Below, piece by piece: positions 47,571-58,789 of a stretch of DNA of 64,000 nucleotides. The first letter of the stretch is position 1; every line of letters begins with the position of its first letter. Source of the DNA: Nansenia antarctica. Lineage: Eukaryota > Chordata > Actinopteri > Argentiniformes > Microstomatidae. The notes under the pieces were generated by a model. That model searched no databases and was not told the origin of the DNA. It saw only the letters and a program-made list of their open reading frames with translations. The translations under genes were made by a program, and so were the position numbers. The stretch covers positions 64,009,476-64,073,475 of the forward strand of contig OZ022344.1 in NCBI GenBank assembly GCA_963989245.1. The letters run 5' to 3'.

Positions 47571-47850
47571 TGGCATCGATCCCTCCCCGATGATGATAGC
47601 TTTGATTCTTATTAGCCAGTGTTCTTTCACCTTCAAGCCCGGGGAATCAGCTGTGAAATGTCACGGTGACAGCTTCAATTTGCCTCAGGAGCGCACACCG
47701 CGGGCCTCGGCCTGGCCCAAGGTCAGGTGGTCCGTGCCGACAGGGGCCTGAGCGACGCTGCTAATGGGGCTTTCACAGGTAAACGAGGTGGCCATGTCAA
47801 TGCCAGACAGCTCATCCTGACTCATTTGTCATGTCCCTTCTAATAAAAAA
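47571..47850. promoter_or_regulatory. Possible conserved non-coding region
   Basis: It is balanced in composition and non-repetitive, with GATGATGATAGCTTTGATTC, CACGGTGACAGCTTCAATTT and CAGGTAAACGAGGTGGCC segments. The AGCTTTGAT and TGACAGCT cores fit TCF- and MEIS-type sites. Confidence 0.24.
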
Positions 47851-48411
47851 ATAACAAAAAAACAGCACAGGCAGGCACATAAGGAGCGTTGTCACCTTGT
47901 CACCTTGTCATAGAACATCTCTACCTCAGTTCAGAGACAGAGACGATCACATCTTAACAACAAGCGCTGCTCCCGCTCCGCGAGCGCTCGTGTTCAGACG
48001 GTAACATCACTTAATCTTTGCAGAGATTGGAAGGGAAGCGGTCAGAGAAGCCAAAGCATATTATAAGATCATATAAATGCAGTGTTAGAACCTGAGGTGG
48101 TCATCCCAGGGGCTGATGTTCATTCTCCTGTAATTAGCTCTCGACTACTCCTCGTCAATGTCTCCGCCCCGAACTACATCATACTGGGGACCGTTATTAA
48201 TCATGATAATCATCAATAATGTAGTTTAGATTCACTTAATCCTCCACGAAATGCCCCACGAGATGTCATTGATTAAGAAGATGGCCGAGGAGCCGTGCTT
48301 CCAGTCCAAGATCCTCCCAATTAGAGATGAGAATTAGCAGAGGATCTGTCAGAACGCCCAAGCCCAAGGCGAAAAACGGCCCTCGTTCCCAATAAGATGC
48401 ATAAAGACGTG

Positions 48412-48415
<4 letters not shown>
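47851..48415. other. Unassigned sequence
   Basis: It has a duplicated GTCACCTT (47890-47905) and AT-rich stretches with AATCATGATAATCATCAATA near 48199. No gene. Confidence 0.42.
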
Positions 48416-48468
<53 letters not shown>

Positions 48469-48492
48469 CGTGTGTATGTATGTACAGTATAT

Positions 48493-48528
<36 letters not shown>

Positions 48529-48663
48529 TGTGTGTGTGTGGCGTGTGTATGTATGTACAGTATATGGTATGTGTGAGTGTGTGTGTGTGTGTGTGTGTGT
48601 ATGTACAGTATATGGTATGTGTGAGTGTGTGTGTGTGTGTGAGTGTGTGTGTGTGTGCGTGTG
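48416..48663. repeat. (GT)n array with embedded GTACAGTATATGG units
   Basis: GT runs are separated by three copies of ATGTACAGTATATGGT (starting near 48480, 48552 and 48601), the first two preceded by GGCGTGTGTATGT. A segment larger than the dinucleotide has therefore been duplicated. Confidence 0.94.
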
Positions 48664-49801
48664 TGCGCGGCCCTGTGGCTGATCCATAGTGGCGGTGAGG
48701 GTGAAGGAGATGTGCAGGTGTGCAGCGGTGTGTGGATTCCCTCCTGTATTTGTGGACTATCATGAGGTGCATCAGTGGCTTATGAGAGGCGGGCGCTTCA
48801 TGCCTGATGAAGCCTTGGCCCTCGCTGTACCTGCTCCTGCCGCCTCCTATCCACCTCCTATAGACCTGGTTGATAATCATATGCAACACCGTAGAGCAAC
48901 ATGGGGGAGCTGGGGAGTGTCTGCAGTTGCAGCACATGCAGTAGTGTACATCCCCGCTAACAATTTGAGGAGAACTTAAAGGTAGGCTACACTTTTTTTG
49001 TTGTGTTTTATTTATTACAACAGAGTTGCAACACGAATGTTAATGCTTACAGTATCTAACTTTCTCTGATCTGCATTTTTTTTCTGCATTCGGACTGTTT
49101 GTTTGTTGGCTCTTCCTTTGAGGGAATTTGTACATCATACAATGTAGAATAAGCGTTGTAGAAAAGAATCCAATAAAATACAGTCCCGATCATTTCAGGA
49201 CAGTGTTTTTTTGACATCAGATTTATCCACACAGAGAAAAAGAAAAACACCTTAATAGCAGTGGACATATCACTACACTAACTCAGAATATCAATTACAC
49301 AAGCACACCTAATTAATACAATGATTTGAAAAGCCTTGTGTCTTGGCTGTCAAAGTCTGACTCACCGGCCCCAGTGTCAGGTTAGACTTCATAATACGTA
49401 CAGCCAGATTCCTCCCCTTTACCCTTCTATTCCCTGAACAAAAAAAAAAGAGGGAAAAAAAGATCTGAACCTTTTCTTTTTCGACTGAAATTTACATCTT
49501 TCCCCCTCATTTCTCTTCCTGCTTCCTTACCAAGAGAATCCTAATGAAGGGAGGAGAAAGGAGCCCTGAGATCTGCTGGGATACAGCAGGACCTGGAGAC
49601 AGTTGAGAAAGCAGCAGCCATTGATGGCGGAAAAAAATTCCATGAAAGTACAATCAGGTTGGAATTTTAAAAGTGAATGTTTAAGTAGCCTAAGAGAAAG
49701 GCTTTGATTCACAGGTCTGATCAAGCCCAAGACATCTCATTCAGAGAATAATGATTTTTGTCCTTAATTTTTCCCTCACTGTGTTTCTCTCTCATCTCTA
49801 G
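48664..49801. other. Unassigned sequence
   Basis: A 96-codon plus ORF (48689-48979) and its minus shadow show no domain. The remainder is AT-rich with A- and T-runs. Confidence 0.45.
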
Positions 49802-50190
49802 GCTTACAGGTAGTGGGAAAGCCCAGTGGCCTTGTTTTCCCTGTAGTACCCCAGCAGAGGAGAGTCTTTCTTCAGCTAGATTAGAAACGGACAAAAGGAA
49901 TGGCAAATGCAGAAGTGCGAAGTCATTAGAGGCTGGACCAGATTGACAAGACGGGGGCTGGAAACCACAGAACGCATTTTTGTGTCCTCAGCTATGCTGC
50001 ATTGCATGTAAATAAATATGTACTGTATATTTCATATTTTTCCATTTGAAATGTAATGAAATGGTAGTATTCTTTTTGTGGATATTCACCATGGCATATG
50101 AAATGTTAGGAATAATGCTGAATATTGCATTGTTGTTGTTGTTATTGTAAAGGCCTCGGAGAGATGGACAAGTATGCAGAACAATAAAAG
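49802..50190 (+). other. Candidate 3'-terminal exon with poly(A) signals
   Basis: The acceptor tract TTCCCTCACTGTGTTTCTCT then CTCATCTCTAG ends at 49801. After one base, 47 codons are open (LTGSGKAQWPCFPCST...) to TGA at 49944-49946. AATAAA occurs at 50011-50016 and again as CAATAAAAG near 50181, with GT/T-rich sequence after the first. Entry phase matches the exit phase of the 32307-32428 candidate. No known domain. Confidence 0.33.
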
Positions 50191-51084
50191 TTTGAATCTG
50201 AGGCGAGCAAAAAACGTAAGGGATAGTTCTACTGTCCGTTCATCTACACATTTTCTGAGCTATTTTCTAGAGTAACTAACTTCCTGTTTTAAACCCATAT
50301 AGGGAGGCTTAGAGTTGTGTGTTGTGGATAAGTCTAATTGTAAAAACATGCAGGTTAAATGCACTCCTGGCCAGACCATTACCATCTTCCATCACAAACC
50401 AATTCAAATCATCATCTTTCTCTCTGAAGCAAGTTGAGGGAAACTTTACAAAAAAGTTGCCTTTGTGTTACTATAAAACATATACATTTTCTGTATCAAA
50501 TGCGATCTGTCAGACCCTGTGGGTTTCTGCTGCAAGCTATTACTCTTTCATGGCCTCTTTTTGGAGATGGGGTGTCTGACCAATTATTTTCAGACAGATG
50601 CAGGGATGCAGAATGACTCGAAGCATCAGGGTTTTTTTTACCAGGTGATGCCTAAGGTAAGGGGAGAATGGCCAGAGGCTACAGCAGACCCCTAGGGACA
50701 CACAGGGCTCATAAACTGCGAAACTGACATCTCTCATCTATTACCGTTGCTAACTAGACCTTTAAAAACCTTGACAGTCCTCTACATGCTTTTCCTATCC
50801 TTGAATTTATTCAAGAGTTGTGAATTTTATGTATTTTAAAGTATTGAACCACTTATAATCGTGTGCATAACGACATATCAAGGATGACTATAAGTGATTT
50901 GACTTGATGTACGGCATCTCCTCTTCTACTTGCTTTAGTACAGTATTTCTTTCAACACAAACCTAACGTTACATATATATATATATATATATTCCACATT
51001 CAAATCAATACACCAGGTCCACCAATATACCCTTCATGGACGAAAGGTCTGTTTCCATCTCAAAACATTTCCTTTTCCTTACAG
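50191..51084. other. Unassigned sequence with a short (TA)n run
   Basis: A TA run lies at 50973-50992. Nothing else is recognised before the acceptor at 51084. Confidence 0.45.
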
Positions 51085-51177
51085 ATACTGCCCCCACGTC
51101 CATCATAACCGGCCCAGCCAGCCTAGAGTGTGGATGTGTTGGTGTGTAGTGTATGTATGGGTGAACGCTGGGTCAAG
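51085..51177 (+). other. Candidate short exon (possibly non-coding)
   Basis: TTTCCTTTTCCTTACAG and AAG/GTGAGT are near-ideal splice sites 93 nt apart. One frame is open throughout but is Cys/Val/Trp-rich from GT repeats and not protein-like; the others contain stops. A non-coding RNA exon or chance pairing are both possible. Confidence 0.2.
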
Positions 51178-52740
51178 GTGAGTTTGTATAGCACGCCGGT
51201 GGCAGACAGCGAAAAGAAGCACGCACGCACGGTCACCCCGGTCGCGGCGTCACGGGTTCCTTTGGCAACAAGTCCTCGGTACCCCGTCAAAGCCTTCCAG
51301 GGTGCCTCCAGGAATGTTCCTTCAATCACAGAGAGGCTCGTCACATGTCCCACACACAAGGTCACCTGTTACCCATCCTGTCACCTCCACTTACGCCCAA
51401 AAACAGCCCCTCACACACAGAGCCTCCAGTACCCCTTGTTGCTCACGGGGACGGCGCGACAGACCACAGACAATTCTCCCGTCTACTTTGTATGCATGTA
51501 TGTATGAAGTACAGGGTCGTAATATAAACATAACACTCACAAATGCCTTTGGTGGGCCTTCTATATTCCCTCTGCCTTTTAGGAGGGAATGCAATTCACT
51601 CTGCCAACAGGGCCCGAAGGGTCACTCGATATGAATAACAAGCGTGCAAAAAGGCAGACATAGCTGCGTACTTCTTGTTACACGCTTCTAGAGTCCTTGA
51701 TGGTAAAAAGGCACTTTGTTGTTGTCAGGTGTAGCACACATTTCCTCACCCATACAATCCAGGCTTGTAAACAACAAGGAAGAACAGTTTCATCACCGTT
51801 CAATTTCAGTTTCCGACAGACTCGCTTAACCAAATGTCTGAGTGAAAGGATTGGTGGTGATCACCGATACTCGTTAGTTGAATGACAGCATACTGTACAA
51901 TGGCACTAAGATGTTCAGGATGTCAATGAAATACTGAGCCCTACATTATCTCTATTGCGCTTATAGGTCATGGAACGTGGGTCATGCCATCATTTGTAGC
52001 AGACTGTAGCAGAGATTGGAGGTATTGACATCACAAATCACTATGAATTTGTTGCACTGTTTGCATATGTAAGAAACGCTGTTCTGTGTAGAATACGTGA
52101 TGTAATGAAAAAATCTGCACTACAAAATTAAAATGAATCTGTATATATCTGTGACTAATGCCTCACAGAGTCTGATCTAAACTTCAAACTTGATGTATTG
52201 TATTGGTGAGTATTGTAGGATGAGTTGAATACTACAACAGTTTTTCCTCTCAAGTTCAAGGTAACAGTTGTCGGGGTGATTCTGATATGTAGTCAGCATC
52301 AGTTCCCTGACTCAAACCCTGGCATGAAATCAATCGCCCCGGTTCAAATGAAAAACAAAAACTAATAATTGGCATCGTGATCGATGAATATACGCCATCT
52401 TTTAGCCATATCAAGAGTATTCGAGTGAGAGTTTATTAGGCGTCTACAGAGATCAATGTTTACAAGGTCATTGTTTTATCTGGGACTTGTGCTGTCATTA
52501 GAACTGTTTCAATAATTAATTTCACCCAGGGGTACGAGCAGATTGTTTCAAGCTAGAAATAAAACACAGAAGCAGGACAATGGTCAGTACCCGGAAGACG
52601 TTAGAACAAAACAAATGAAATAAAGGACATTCGCCAGTTCTCACTTTGGATAATGATCAATCGTTGATAAATGATTGATGGAAACAGTGTGTTAGTTCCC
52701 CTGGTGGTCAGATTTCTGCTTCTGTTCTTTGTTTTGTTTG
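51178..52740. other. Unassigned sequence
   Basis: The interval 51186-51500 has open frames on both strands but no domain or conserved motif. The rest is AT-rich and unique. Confidence 0.45.
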
Positions 52741-52836
52741 TACACACACAAACACACACACACACACACACTCAGACTCAGACACAGACACAGACACAGA
52801 CACATGCATGCACACACACACACAGACACAGACACA

Positions 52837-52902
<66 letters not shown>
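52741..52902. repeat. (CA)n microsatellite with CAGACA units
   Basis: CA runs contain two blocks of GACACAGACACAGACA. Confidence 0.96.
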
Positions 52903-53980
52903 CCTCTGAGGTAACATTGGTCAATATATACTAAGGAGAAGTAAATAGACTGCTGGCCCCCAGTACTCAGGAGACCCCATATCTGCGCTCTCTAATCAAT
53001 ATGCTGCACCAACAGCCAATGCCTTCAGAGCACCCTGAGGGTCAGAGAGGCATTATCATTATCTGACAGGATTAGCGGTGCGTCTGGGACAAGACACAGA
53101 TTACAATTTAAAAGAATATATTGTGTGGCAATTATTTTACGCTCTCTGGAAGCAAAACATAAACCACCAGGTCCAAACAAAAGTATCAAAGCAAGGCATA
53201 CGACAAAAAAGTAACATTTCCAATAAAAATATATATATATATAAATGAAAACTCAAAAAAATACCAATTGTGCTTTCCTGAGAAGGGACGTACTGGATTA
53301 GAGAGGAGAACATTGTGACTGTGCCTACTTCTTCTACAGGCCAATAAAGGACTAGTGTGGTGATTAACTAGGACAGTCTTGGAAAGACAGCCGTTTCAAA
53401 AGGATCACTGTCTGCATTACATGGAGAGCGATAATGATATGGCTTATAAATAAAGAAATAGGTTATGATTGAATGTAAGGGCTTAATTATACAGTTATAG
53501 TGAGGTTTATTGATAAAAGGCTGAATAATTTAATAAGAAGGGGAATTTTTTCCGAGACAGTGGGGTGACAAGTGTAGCTGAAATGGTAAAAGAGAAGAGC
53601 TCCCGATTAATCTCTGTGTCTCTGTGTATCCATCACTGCTTCTGCCTTAACATCCACAGTATTTGAGAATACAGCTTCAACGGCGTGTAGGGATCATACG
53701 CTACCAGGGTAAAAACAAAACCGGACAAGAACATCAAAAACGCAACACTCGGTCGGCGGCGTTGAATGAAACTTAAGATGGCCTACATCAGCTAGTCACA
53801 GTTTTTTTTAAATATTCATTCACGCAAAATGTAAAGAGTATTTCCTGCAACTTGGATCTTATCTGTTATGTGTTATGCGTACGGCACTGTGAAGCAAAAA
53901 GGCCCATTTCCCCACATTGCGTGGGTTAATGATTGCAGTGTTACACTAACTTACTTACAAATACGTTTCTGTAGACAGAC
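52903..53980. other. Unassigned AT-rich sequence
   Basis: A short TA run is near 53229-53242. No gene or repeat is recognised. Confidence 0.5.
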
Positions 53981-54150
53981 ATGCGGCGGTAGCCTAGTGG
54001 TTAGAGAGGCCGGCTAGCAATTGGACGGTCGCTGGTTCGATCCCCGCACCAGAAGGGAGCTGCATGTGCCCTTGAGCAAGGCACTTAACCCCTAATTGTT
54101 TCAGGGGTGCTGACTATGGCTGACCCTGTGCCTAGAGCCAAAAATAAAAA
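53981..54150 (+). mobile_element. tRNA-derived SINE with intact A and B boxes
   Basis: The head has box A TAGCCTAGTGG (53990-54000) and box B GGTTCGATCCC (54034-54044), spaced as in a tRNA gene. The body shares TGTGCCCTTGAGCAAGGCAC followed by TTAACCCCTAATTG with the minus-strand SINE at 55138-55338. It ends in GCTGACCCTGTG and an A-rich stretch. The internal promoter looks undamaged, so Pol III transcription is possible. Confidence 0.88.
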
Positions 54151-54645
54151 AAACTCCAACAATTGATTGACAAGTTGTTTGCATGGCAAATACAAAACAT
54201 CACATTATGAAAAGAAAAAGAAAATACTCTAGTTGGTGCCGGGCGCTTCTAGTGTTGATCATGTTTTTTCCGATTCTATTCTCTCTAGGTTACAGACAGA
54301 GTATTCACAGTTGATTCGTTTACCTCATTCAACTACCGTCACCAGTAGTAACATATTGGGACAGACAACGCAGGATGCTAATTGCCTCTCCAGTCTCTCC
54401 TCATATTGCCAGTAGATCCTATTAGAGCGGTAATGTGTATGTAATTAAACTCTGCTGGGGAAAGTAGGGAGGACAGAGATGGTGGTGGATTACACTAGAG
54501 ACCTCCCTGCACAGATCCCTGGTGTACTGGGTACCTCTGTAGTCACAGTAGGAAAGTCTACACTCCTTATGAGGACAAAAACAGAGGACACAAAACAATT
54601 AGCATTTAACAGGCTGATGAGTGCAATCTGACTCAGTGTCGTTCT
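54151..54645. other. Unassigned sequence
   Basis: No gene or repeat is recognised. Confidence 0.45.
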
Positions 54646-54705
54646 TTTACATTTACATTTACATTTTGGACGTTTAACAGACGCCTTTATCCAAAGTGAC
54701 TTTCG
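54646..54705 (-). mobile_element. SINE tail fragment
   Basis: A TTTACA repeat then AACAGACGCCTTTATCCAAA and GTGACTTT is, on the minus strand, the AGTCNCTTTGGATAAA...GTCTG tail of the SINE at 55138-55338. The head is missing. Confidence 0.75.
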
Positions 54706-55137
54706 GTGATGGATAATCATAACCCATTGAGAGATTCTCAATCTTAGATAAGTAGATTAATACATTTATTATTTTAGGTCATTCAGATTGCAGATTGGCT
54801 ACTAGTAAATGAGCATAGCTTGGAAAATACAATTGATGAGGGCACAACGTGTACACTTAGTAGCAGTTGATATACAGGATAGGGCTTTTGAGCAACTTTG
54901 AAAATCACAATAATTCATCCGCGCTGCTCTTTGCTGTTGCCAAAGCTTGCATGGAACAAGATGCAAATGCAGAATTCCCTTGTACGGATTGTATAGTTCC
55001 TAAACTTCCTAGACACAACTTTGCATTACGACATGCTCAACCCTTCTCACACTGAAGGGTATGAGTGTATGAAGGAGAAAGAGAGATAGAAAAAAACACA
55101 ACCATCCAGTAGTGCTAGGATCCTTTCCAACAAATGT
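54706..55137. other. Unassigned AT-rich sequence
   Basis: No gene or repeat is recognised. Confidence 0.45.
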
Positions 55138-55338
55138 TTACATCTTAACTATTTAGCAGACGCTTTTATCCAAAGGGACTTACAATTAGAGATTACAGAC
55201 AGTCAGTCTCCCTGGAGAAACTTAGGGCTAAGTGCCTTACTCAAGGGCACACCACTAGTGGTGGTGTTCCCAGGTGGGATTTGAACTCATAACTTTCTGG
55301 TCACCAGTCCAACTCACTATCCACTAGATGGCGCCACC
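55138..55338 (-). mobile_element. Full-length tRNA-derived SINE (minus strand)
   Basis: On the minus strand the head carries TGGCGCCATCTAGTGGATAG (box A) and GAGTTCAAATCCC (box B, 55276-55288). The body reads GTGCCCTTGAGTAAGGCACT and the tail TGTAAGTCCCTTTGGATAAA, then AGCGTCTGCTAAATAG. The tail is the widespread fish SINE end, and the core is shared with 53981-54150. Confidence 0.88.
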
Positions 55339-55350
55339 ACTACCACCCAA

Positions 55351-55640
55351 ATGAACCCCATCCGAGGGAAGGCAAGGCGCCGCCTAGTCCAGGAGGAGGT
55401 GAGAGCAGTGGAGGAGAGGAGGACCTGGAAGTTGGTGGGAATGAAGCAACAGGGAGCTTGGACAAGATGGGAGCCTACCAATGGGCCCTGCCAATGGTCT
55501 GATCAGCCCCGGCTGGGTCACCTGGAGGAGGGTGAATGATGTTGAAAGACCCGAAACACCCGATTATTCCAGGAACATCACTGAAGATGTGTCCAGAGGC
55601 ATCAGTAGATAGTATGTACACAGCTACAAAGCCAGGACTC
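55351..55640 (+). mobile_element. Non-LTR retrotransposon ORF fragment with 3' region
   Basis: The 62-codon frame from 55351 contains RRLVQEEVRAVEERR and GMKQQGAWTRWE. From memory this resembles a motif in the C-terminal part of a fish non-LTR ORF, where QQGAWxRWE is characteristic. The following DNA (GACCCGAAACACCCGATTAT, AACATCACTGAAGATGTGTC) fits the same element's 3' region. A stop or frameshift ends homology after the WE motif. It lies immediately downstream of a minus-strand SINE. Confidence 0.55.
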
Positions 55641-55711
55641 TCCGCTTTGAGTTTCACAGAGCATGGTCAACTCCATCAATATTTAGCTCTCCACCTCTCC
55701 CTCAGATAAAA

Positions 55712-55720
55712 GACAGAGAG

Positions 55721-55803
<83 letters not shown>
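55712..55803. repeat. (GA)n microsatellite
   Basis: A near-pure GA run with one early interruption. Confidence 0.97.
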
Positions 55804-55805
<2 letters not shown>

Positions 55806-56436
55806 TGGGATCAAGAAGGAAACAGGGATACGCCACCACTCCCACTGTTTCTAATTATCCATGTTTGCTTTGTGGGCAGCTCCCTGCCCTTCTGGGCGGA
55901 ATTTGCTTGACAAAATAAATAAATGATCGCCCATAAAAGTGTAATGGCCGCCCGTCTGACCTCTTCTCTCCTGCTCAGACCGCATGTTAGCAGAGAAGGT
56001 GTTGGTGGAGCAGCATCGTATGTTTTTGTTCTGCTTTGATGTATAGCCTCCTACTCCTGATCCCTTGAAGGAATAGCTTGTGTGTGTTTTCCTCAATGAG
56101 GTTTCAATCCCGGAATGTACACACTGTACACCACGCACTCTCGTCCAGGTATGCAGGCTTGATTGGAGGAACGTGTCCGAAGACAGTAACTTTTTTCCTC
56201 ATATGAGATGTTTAAGATGTTTCTCCTGCTCCTTAAAGAAAGCTAAACTTAAAATATTGATGATATTGTTATGGATTTGATAACACGTTCATTTAGTTTA
56301 TATTACCCTTGTTCATTACCTCTGCAAAGTGACTCGCAAAACAAGATCTCAATAGCACTTGACTTAACTGGGCCACACAGTATGCAGAACTTTATGTTTG
56401 CCTCAGTTTCGTGAGAAGAGCAGCAATGTGCCACAA
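55804..56436. other. Unassigned sequence
   Basis: No gene or repeat is recognised. Confidence 0.45.
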
Positions 56437-56590
56437 TGTGTTTCTTTTATGTTTTTTAGGGCATTTCTGGTTTATTGGGATAGAGACAGTAGAGATTGTA
56501 AGGAAAGATGGGTGAAAGAAACGAGAGATGACAGGCGAGATTATGTCGAGGGTCGGGTCGAATGTGGCGTCCGCATAATGTGCTACTCCA
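56437..56590 (-). mobile_element. tRNA-derived SINE (subfamily 1, copy D)
   Basis: On the minus strand the tail reads TCTCTACTGTCTCTATCCCA then ATAAACCAGAAATGCCC, matching the plus-strand copy at 1094-1262. The head near 56555-56590 has a degraded box B (ACATTCGACCCG). Confidence 0.72.
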
Positions 56591-56859
56591 CCTGTGTTTT
56601 CTGAAGAAGAGAGCAGGACATCACCCTCTCCCCAACAACCCATACTGCCCTCCTTTACCTCTCTCCCTCTACAGGTCAGGAGGGTGTCTGTCTTAGGGCT
56701 CAGTGTCAGCATGACTCTGCTTCTAGCCAGTGGCGGAGCCATACAGTTTCTCCCTTTTGGCTGGGAAAAGGAGAAACTGTCTCTCTACGGTTGGGGCTGC
56801 CCTCCGGACAGTCCCCAGAAGCCTCCAGCCTGCCTCCTTTGCCTGTCTGTCACTCTCTT
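56591..56859. other. Unassigned sequence
   Basis: This is the non-repeat start of a 205-codon plus ORF (56594-57211) with no recognisable domain. Not called as a gene. Confidence 0.4.
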
Positions 56860-56990
56860 TGTTTCTCTCACTCTCTCTTCTTCTCTCTCTCTCCTCCCTC
56901 CCTCTATCTCTTCTTCTCTCTCTGCCCTCCTCACTCTCTCCCCCCTCCCTCTATTCCCGCCCCCGCCCCCCCGCTCTCTCCCTCGCTCGG
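56860..56990. repeat. (CT)n / C-rich pyrimidine tract
   Basis: CT and CCCT units with GCCC interruptions near the end. Confidence 0.93.
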
Positions 56991-58086
56991 AGGCCTGCTT
57001 TATTGTCCCTGTCAGTTGTGAGCTGGCGGTGAGCCCCCACTCACTGTCACCCCCTCTGTCAGTCCTGAACGATAATGCCAACACGGGCGCCAATCTTCTC
57101 CTTCAGCTCCACGCATGGCTTTTCCTGGACTCTGTTCCACTGCTAATTAGCTCTTCGGAGACTTCGCCTCGTGGAAGAGAGAGGAGGAGAGGAGGTGGGG
57201 TGTTGGGGTGAGAGGACGGGCAGGGAGGAGGGGGGGGGGGGGGGAGTGGCGGGGTGTTGTTGGGGGTCGTGGTAGCAGTGGTGGTGGTAATAGCAACAGA
57301 CATGAACTGAAGAAAAGTTTTCGCGGTTGTTGTTCTTCCCTATCACCTGTCTCTGTCTCTACTAAGCCTGGGGTTTCAATATTAGATAAGCAGGTTGGGG
57401 CAGTTGGAGAAGAGACAGGAACACTGTGATCATCTACCGTTGTCTGTCTCTGCTACAGGGGGGGGGGGGGTGTCATTCCCGCCGCCAAACAACAGAGGGG
57501 CTGCCATCTCTGTCATTTACCCCCAGAACTCCTCCAACATGATCAGGTGATGAAGAAGAGGTCACGGGGGTCATTAGCGCCGGGGTTCGCGGGGGCCCCC
57601 GCATGAAAAGACTGACTTTCCCTTTGTCTTCGGCTGTGTAAATATTGGGCTAGCGGAATATGAAAGTAGTGCAACTATAAGGTACAAAAACATAGGGAAA
57701 AAAGATCAAGAGCGGGTCTTACATCAAGGAGGACCCCGAGGACGTCTTTGTTGTCAACTTCAGAAGGGGGAAGAGAGCAGCAGAGGAGGAAACTGGCAGA
57801 AGGGGGAAAGATGCCAGAGAGAGAGAGCTCAAAGGATTCGGTCTGGGCAAGGTGATCGGTATTCCTCGGCAGTCTGCCTCCTGGCTCAGATCAGTGGGAG
57901 TAAGCTGGCAGCCAAGCCAGAGGGCATAACAGCACAAACACACCTTCAGCACTGCTCTGCTAGAGGCTCGGCTCGGCACGGCACGGCCCCCACAATCTGG
58001 AGGGGTGGGAGGAGAAGGGAGGGAGAGCGCTGGAGAAAATAAATACTCTGTAATTACCTTACCCTGCCACCGTTGACAGCCATTGT
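56991..58086. other. Unassigned sequence with G-runs
   Basis: G-runs lie at 57230-57244 and 57460-57471. Stretches near 57000-57170 and 57480-57620 are non-repetitive and GC-rich. No gene is supported. Confidence 0.45.
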
Positions 58087-58140
<54 letters not shown>

Positions 58141-58147
58141 GTGTGTC

Positions 58148-58187
<40 letters not shown>

Positions 58188-58216
58188 TGTGTGTGTCTGT
58201 GTGTGTGTGTGTGTGT
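58087..58216. repeat. (GT)n microsatellite
   Basis: GT runs with GCGTG, CTGTATG and CTGTG interruptions. Confidence 0.96.
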
Positions 58217-58474
58217 TCCACTCATTGTAGCAGAAATATAACAGTTTCTTTAAGTGGGACTAAGCCTTGGGCTGAGTTGGTGGAGGTGAGAGTGCAGAAG
58301 TCACTGGTCAGTTAGAATCAACCTCAGGCCAGCTCACGTCAACTCAGCTTACATCAAAAAACCCAGCTTGAACTCCATCCACCCACTGCTAGAGCATGAC
58401 TCCCTCCCTACTGCCTCTCTGAAACAGCAGTTGGACCTCAACCTTGTATGAAATGCTCATTTGGCTCTGTGTGC
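58217..58474. other. Unassigned sequence
   Basis: No gene or element is recognised. Confidence 0.45.
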
Positions 58475-58695
58475 TGCTCCGTCACATCGCTGACCAAAGG
58501 AACAAACAGGCACCTGATTGGTGGGTTGGACCGGGCTGACCTGACCAAAGGACTAAACAGTTACTTGGTTAGTGGGTTGGGCCCGAACTGAGCTGACTAA
58601 AGGGATACACAGATACCTGATTGGTGTGTTGTTCCCTCACAGCTCTGACCAAAGGAATAAATAGGCACCTGATTGGTGGGTTGGGCCAGACTGAG
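58475..58695. repeat. 52-bp tandem repeat, four copies
   Basis: Units start CTGAC(C/T)AAAGG at 58490, 58541, 58593 and 58645. Three contain CTGATTGGT, a reverse CCAAT box, followed by GGGTTGG in two. Units 1 and 4 are the most alike and share upstream (TGCTCCGTCACA / TGTTCCCTCACA), indicating a further duplication of about 155 bp. Confidence 0.9.
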
Positions 58696-58789
58696 CTGAT
58701 CAGGCCGTACACAGATGAAAGCTTCACACACGCGAGCAACACGTGGTGGTGTGTAGCAGATGTCCTGCCATACGGCAGCTGTTTTCACG

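Noticed and set aside
49802..49809. 8-nt microexon GCTTACAG between a strong acceptor and GTAGTG
   Set aside because: The donor is weak, and the longer open frame with poly(A) signals is a simpler reading.
56594..57211. 205-codon plus-strand ORF
   Set aside because: Half of it reads through a CT-rich tract and the rest has no recognisable domain or promoter. The minus strand is open too.
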